In this document: piece after piece, positions 61,025 through 64,000 of the stretch | How the letters are laid out: each line of letters opens with the position of its first letter | How positions within the stretch are numbered: position 1 is the stretch's first letter | Assembly (NCBI RefSeq): GCF_007741495.1 | Contig: NZ_CP036262.1 | Coordinates: forward strand, 4,092,001-4,156,000 | Source of the DNA: Roseimaritima multifibrata | GTDB lineage: Bacteria; Planctomycetota; Planctomycetia; Pirellulales; Pirellulaceae | DNA: 64,000 nt | Direction: 5' to 3' | Notes under the pieces: generated by a model | What the model was told of the DNA's origin: nothing | Database searches by the model: none | Seen by the model: only the letters and a program-made list of their open reading frames with translations | Made by a program: the position numbers and the translations under genes

Positions 61025-64000
61025 TTAGTCGTTCACGGTACGTGCGATACGGAACGTCAGGTAAACCCGTGCACTACCCGCGGGATGCGCATTCCGTTGA
61101 CTGGCTCTAGCGTCCAGCGGCTGGTAGAGCATCGCACCACCGCGTGTTTCCATCCGAACCTCATGATCAGGAAACGTCGCGAGTTCCGAATCCTGCCAAG
61201 GTTCCGCCGACAGGTGTGGGTAATATTCAAACGGGGTTTGACACCATTCCATTCCATTTCCGAGCATGTCAAATAGGCCGAAATCGTTAGGCAAGCGGTT
61301 TGCCACAGGGTGCAAAACGTAACCCGAATTTTGTGCCGTCCAAGCGTGATCATCTAAAATATCTTGATTAAATCCAAACCAACGGCCCGTTTCCGACTCA
61401 CCTCGACAGGCGTATTCCCACTCGGACGCGGTCGGCAACCGGTACCCGATCCGGTCCAGATAATCATCGGGAAGACTCATCCCAGACGCAATCTTGTCTT
61501 CCTCGGGATAGCACATTTGCGTCTCCGCGAAATTTTCTCGTTCGCTCAGCCATCGGCAATACTTGAGCGCGTCGTACCACGTCACACCAATCACCGGACA
61601 GTCGTCCGTGGGTGTATAGCTATCTGCATAGCTCCAATCCGGTCGAAATTCGCGGAACTGAGCAAGCGTGACTTCGGTCGTCGCGATGGCAAAAGACCGA
61701 TCGATCGAAACAGGAATTTGACGCTCTTTCACTCCATCGCGGCCCGGTTCACCAGGGGGGGATCCAAGCCAATTCTTTCCGGGCTTCTTTAAAATGACAA
61801 ATCGTTCATCCCCGATCGAACTCAGCTCTTCCGAGCTAAGCACTAACTCGGATTCGGGCAACAAAAAATCCCAGTTCCGAGCAATCAGCTGTATCGCGGA
61901 GCGAAGCCCCGAATCACGGATCGATTGATAGGTTGCAGCAACCTGAGCCTCAAACAACCGCCGGCGGTCATCTGCAAAACGATCGATGGGATACAGAGCC
62001 AAAGCCATTGCACAACTGCGACGGACACTTAGATCCTGAAAGCGGTCATGTATTTGATCACATAACCAGCTGACTGGAAGATCCATTTCACTAACCCCCG
62101 ATATCACCTGCCCCCGCAAACCATCACCTGCATCGAAACGAAGGGAATCCAGCAGTGGTTCACGATAGCCCAGCTGGAACAATGCGAATACCAATTTCTT
62201 CTGGCGTTGCTGCAAGGCCAATTGACGGTCCATCGCAATCTGCGGACGCCACCAAACGGTTTGAAACTGCGTGGTTTGATTCCCGTCAAACGGTGTAGCA
62301 TCTATGGTTACTGGGTAATAGCCTGTTTCCAGCAACTTAGCGACTAAACGCATCTGCTCCCGCCGAGGCTGATACCCGGTGCAATGGGATTCAACAGGGA
62401 TGTCCTCCCACCAGATTACCGTTTGCCCCCGAGACGGATCCTCCGTCGTGGCGTGACTAAGATTGGCCTGCAGTAGCGTTGCCGACCGGCTATTGGATTG
62501 GATCGCTTCAAAAGTATCCGCCGAAACATTCCATTTATCAAAAAATGGAACTTTGCTGGCGATCTTCCACCGCACCGAACTTAAGTGATCCTGCCCCGCA
62601 GAATCCTTGGCCAACAGACTTGAACGTGGGAGCCACATTCCTTTTTCTCCCAGTAAGCCCCAACCTTCCGATTCATGCTGTTCGTGGTGGACGTTCACAT
62701 ACATGTCCGCATCCTCGAGTGCGGTCCCTGCTGGCGGGCGAATCCAGATGCATGAATACAAATGCTTCTCTTTATCCTCATTGGAATAGCATTTGATCAC
62801 AGACGGCAAAAATCCGTTCTCGCGATTCTGGAGGTTGGTTTCCCGGAGTTCTGCTTCATCCATGCCCAGTTTCCATTTACTGGCAGCCTGATCTCGCATC
62901 GCCAATGCGAATACAAACCGTTCCGATTCTTCGGAGTATGGGATCAGCGAAGCGATGCGGTAACCCTCATTTTCCAGTGCCGCGAAAACCTCCTGCGTTT
63001 TCGCAATCGGCAGCCGATGGATCAACATCGCATGCTCCGCCCAGATCGCATCGGCATTGGAAAGTTCGTAAATCAGATCGCTAGAAAAGTGCGTTTGTTT
63101 CGGAACCGGAAGCGGCTTTCGGTCTCCAACGCACCACCACGGCGCCCCCCACGGTTCCCGAATATCGATTTGATTTTGTTGGTCTTCCAAAACCTGTTGG
63201 TATTCGCGAAAGACAGCCTGCCTTGCGGATTCCGCCCCCTCCAGTGAAGCGGTCACGATGGAAAGTTCGCGAGGATTTAAATAGGGCAGGAGAGAAGCAA
63301 GTCTTTCCGGTTTGCCTTGGCAAAAGGAAGCCACAAGATGGGCCGCTCCAATCGCTTCTTCACTACGGTTCGGCGAGCGAAGAAAAACCATTAGTCCTGG
63401 CAACAGGTCTTTGGCGACCAATTCAAGTCCTCGGCTCCACTGGGAAATCCAAACCGGATCTTCCGTGAGCAATAGATCGAGCAGACGTTTAATGCCTTCG
63501 TCCCTCCTCAAGTCATCGACGCCCGCGGAATCATTCGCCAACAGGCAGGCCGCACGCAGCAATTCACCTCGATCTCTGGTCGAATTCCCCCAAACACTAC
63601 GAAAGACATCGCGCGTCTGCGCGTAGGGAAAACGTTTGCTTGTGGCTAGGTAAACCGTTTCGTCGGGTGAAGCATGTAGCGCAAAATCAGCAACACGATC
63701 GGCGGCAACAGGATCTTGGTCGACCAAGACCAAAGCGGCTCGGAATTGATCTTTCGGGGTCGTTTCCGTCGAAGCCACAATCTTGTTCGTTTCGCGGACG
63801 ATAAACTCGGATTCTTTCAGCGCTTCGGCATAGGCGAGCGCCTGCGGAATTTCAGCATTCAGCAATTCAGCCAAAGCGGTCCGTTCGTTTGCCAATTGAT
63901 TCCGCTTTTCCATCTGTCGGTAGACCATTCCTCCACCAACGCCCAGAACAAGCAATACCGCTGCCCAAGCAGCAAGATGTCGCAAATGCATTAGAGTGGC
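61025..64000 (-). CDS. C-terminal part of a large membrane protein with SUMF1-like domain, probably a Ser/Thr kinase
   Basis: An ATG at 63991 starts the visible 988-residue frame, but the frame stays open to the window edge (ATL before it), so the gene probably continues beyond the window. A membrane helix (WAAVLLVLGVGGGMVYRQ, near residue 8-26) is followed by a long region of helical, HEAT-like character (about 60-250). A large middle region (about 260-730) contains VHHEQHESEGWGLLGEKG and other unassigned motifs. The end is an SUMF1/FGE-like domain (about 735-985, DERFVILKKPGKNWLGSPPGEPG to RFRIA). In planctomycetes, proteins of this shape usually have an N-terminal Ser/Thr kinase domain before the helix; it would lie outside the window. 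The FGE catalytic cysteines are absent, so the SUMF1-like part is probably not a formylglycine generator. Confidence 0.85.
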   Translation of the reverse strand, partial: ATLMHLRHLAAWAAVLLVLGVGGGMVYRQMEKRNQLANERTALAELLNAEIPQALAYAEALKESEFIVRETNKIVASTETTPKDQFRAALVLVDQDPVAADRVADFALHASPDETVYLATSKRFPYAQTRDVFRSVWGNSTRDRGELLRAACLLANDSAGVDDLRRDEGIKRLLDLLLTEDPVWISQWSRGLELVAKDLLPGLMVFLRSPNRSEEAIGAAHLVASFCQGKPERLASLLPYLNPRELSIVTASLEGAESARQAVFREYQQVLEDQQNQIDIREPWGAPWWCVGDRKPLPVPKQTHFSSDLIYELSNADAIWAEHAMLIHRLPIAKTQEVFAALENEGYRIASLIPYSEESERFVFALAMRDQAASKWKLGMDEAELRETNLQNRENGFLPSVIKCYSNEDKEKHLYSCIWIRPPAGTALEDADMYVNVHHEQHESEGWGLLGEKGMWLPRSSLLAKDSAGQDHLSSVRWKIASKVPFFDKWNVSADTFEAIQSNSRSATLLQANLSHATTEDPSRGQTVIWWEDIPVESHCTGYQPRREQMRLVAKLLETGYYPVTIDATPFDGNQTTQFQTVWWRPQIAMDRQLALQQRQKKLVFALFQLGYREPLLDSLRFDAGDGLRGQVISGVSEMDLPVSWLCDQIHDRFQDLSVRRSCAMALALYPIDRFADDRRRLFEAQVAATYQSIRDSGLRSAIQLIARNWDFLLPESELVLSSEELSSIGDERFVILKKPGKNWLGSPPGEPGRDGVKERQIPVSIDRSFAIATTEVTLAQFREFRPDWSYADSYTPTDDCPVIGVTWYDALKYCRWLSERENFAETQMCYPEEDKIASGMSLPDDYLDRIGYRLPTASEWEYACRGESETGRWFGFNQDILDDHAWTAQNSGYVLHPVANRLPNDFGLFDMLGNGMEWCQTPFEYYPHLSAEPWQDSELATFPDHEVRMETRGGAMLYQPLDARASQRNAHPAGSARVYLTFRIARTVND

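Noticed and set aside
61025-61800. Formylglycine-generating enzyme serving the sulfatase
   Set aside because: The paired active-site cysteines of FGE are not present in the visible domain.
1-64000. Mobile element, prophage or CRISPR array
   Set aside because: No transposase, integrase, phage structural gene or regularly spaced repeat was found; the only repeats are short intergenic hairpin words.

Overview
The window comes from a planctomycete, most likely a Pirellulaceae (Rhodopirellula-like) chromosome. The evidence is gene content: DUF1559 prepilin-leader proteins, PVC-type haem-binding dehydrogenase proteins, a DUF1501 + DUF1549/DUF1553 pair, DUF1080 domains, a secreted sulfatase, PEP-CTERM proteins and many Tat or Sec exported enzymes. 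Start sites often lack a clear Shine-Dalgarno sequence, and GTG or TTG starts are used in places. I saw no tRNA, rRNA, CRISPR array, insertion sequence or phage gene.

Layout. 1-1584: the start of an exported protein, a small lipoprotein and a DUF1559 protein, all on the minus strand. 2310-8039: one giant exported fusion protein (ceramidase-like, two LamG domains, PVC dehydrogenase, HEAT repeats, cytochrome c). 8173-22152: seven minus-strand genes typical of planctomycete extracytoplasmic catabolism (DUF1549/1553 cytochrome, DUF1501, PVC dehydrogenase, NHL propeller, PHP-type hydrolase, DapA-like aldolase, Gfo/Idh/MocA oxidoreductase). 22705-29261: housekeeping-type genes (Na/Pi cotransporter with PhoU domain, truncated haemoglobin, isochorismatase-like hydrolase, large MscS channel). 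29485-30165: a cysteine-rich exported protein.

30520-44269 is the most interesting region: a tight plus-strand operon of eight genes. It encodes a PEP-CTERM protein, an acyl-AMP ligase, an Fe(II)/2-oxoglutarate dioxygenase, an FcoT-type thioesterase, a dimodular NRPS with an N-terminal acyl carrier domain and a C-terminal thioesterase, a Tat-exported DJ-1/PfpI protein closely resembling isonitrile hydratase, a second PEP-CTERM protein related to the first, and a DUF1559 protein. The ligase, dioxygenase, thioesterase, carrier and NRPS set matches the actinobacterial isonitrile lipopeptide pathway (ScoA-E of Streptomyces; Rv0097-Rv0101 of Mycobacterium, implicated in metal acquisition). I infer a planctomycete isonitrile lipopeptide, possibly a metal chelator, with a dedicated exported enzyme that could hydrate the isonitrile group. 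A 240-bp stretch rich in inverted repeats lies just upstream.

44712-48796: a probable sulfated-polysaccharide locus (BNR propeller protein, unknown beta-rich exported protein, sulfatase). 48798-55273: a tripartite RND efflux system (pump and adaptor on minus, TolC-like protein divergent on plus). 55311-57410: a triple DUF1080 protein. 58024-60757: two glycosyltransferases and an unknown protein. 61025 to the window end: the C-terminal part of a large membrane protein with an SUMF1-like domain, probably the end of a Ser/Thr kinase that continues beyond the window.
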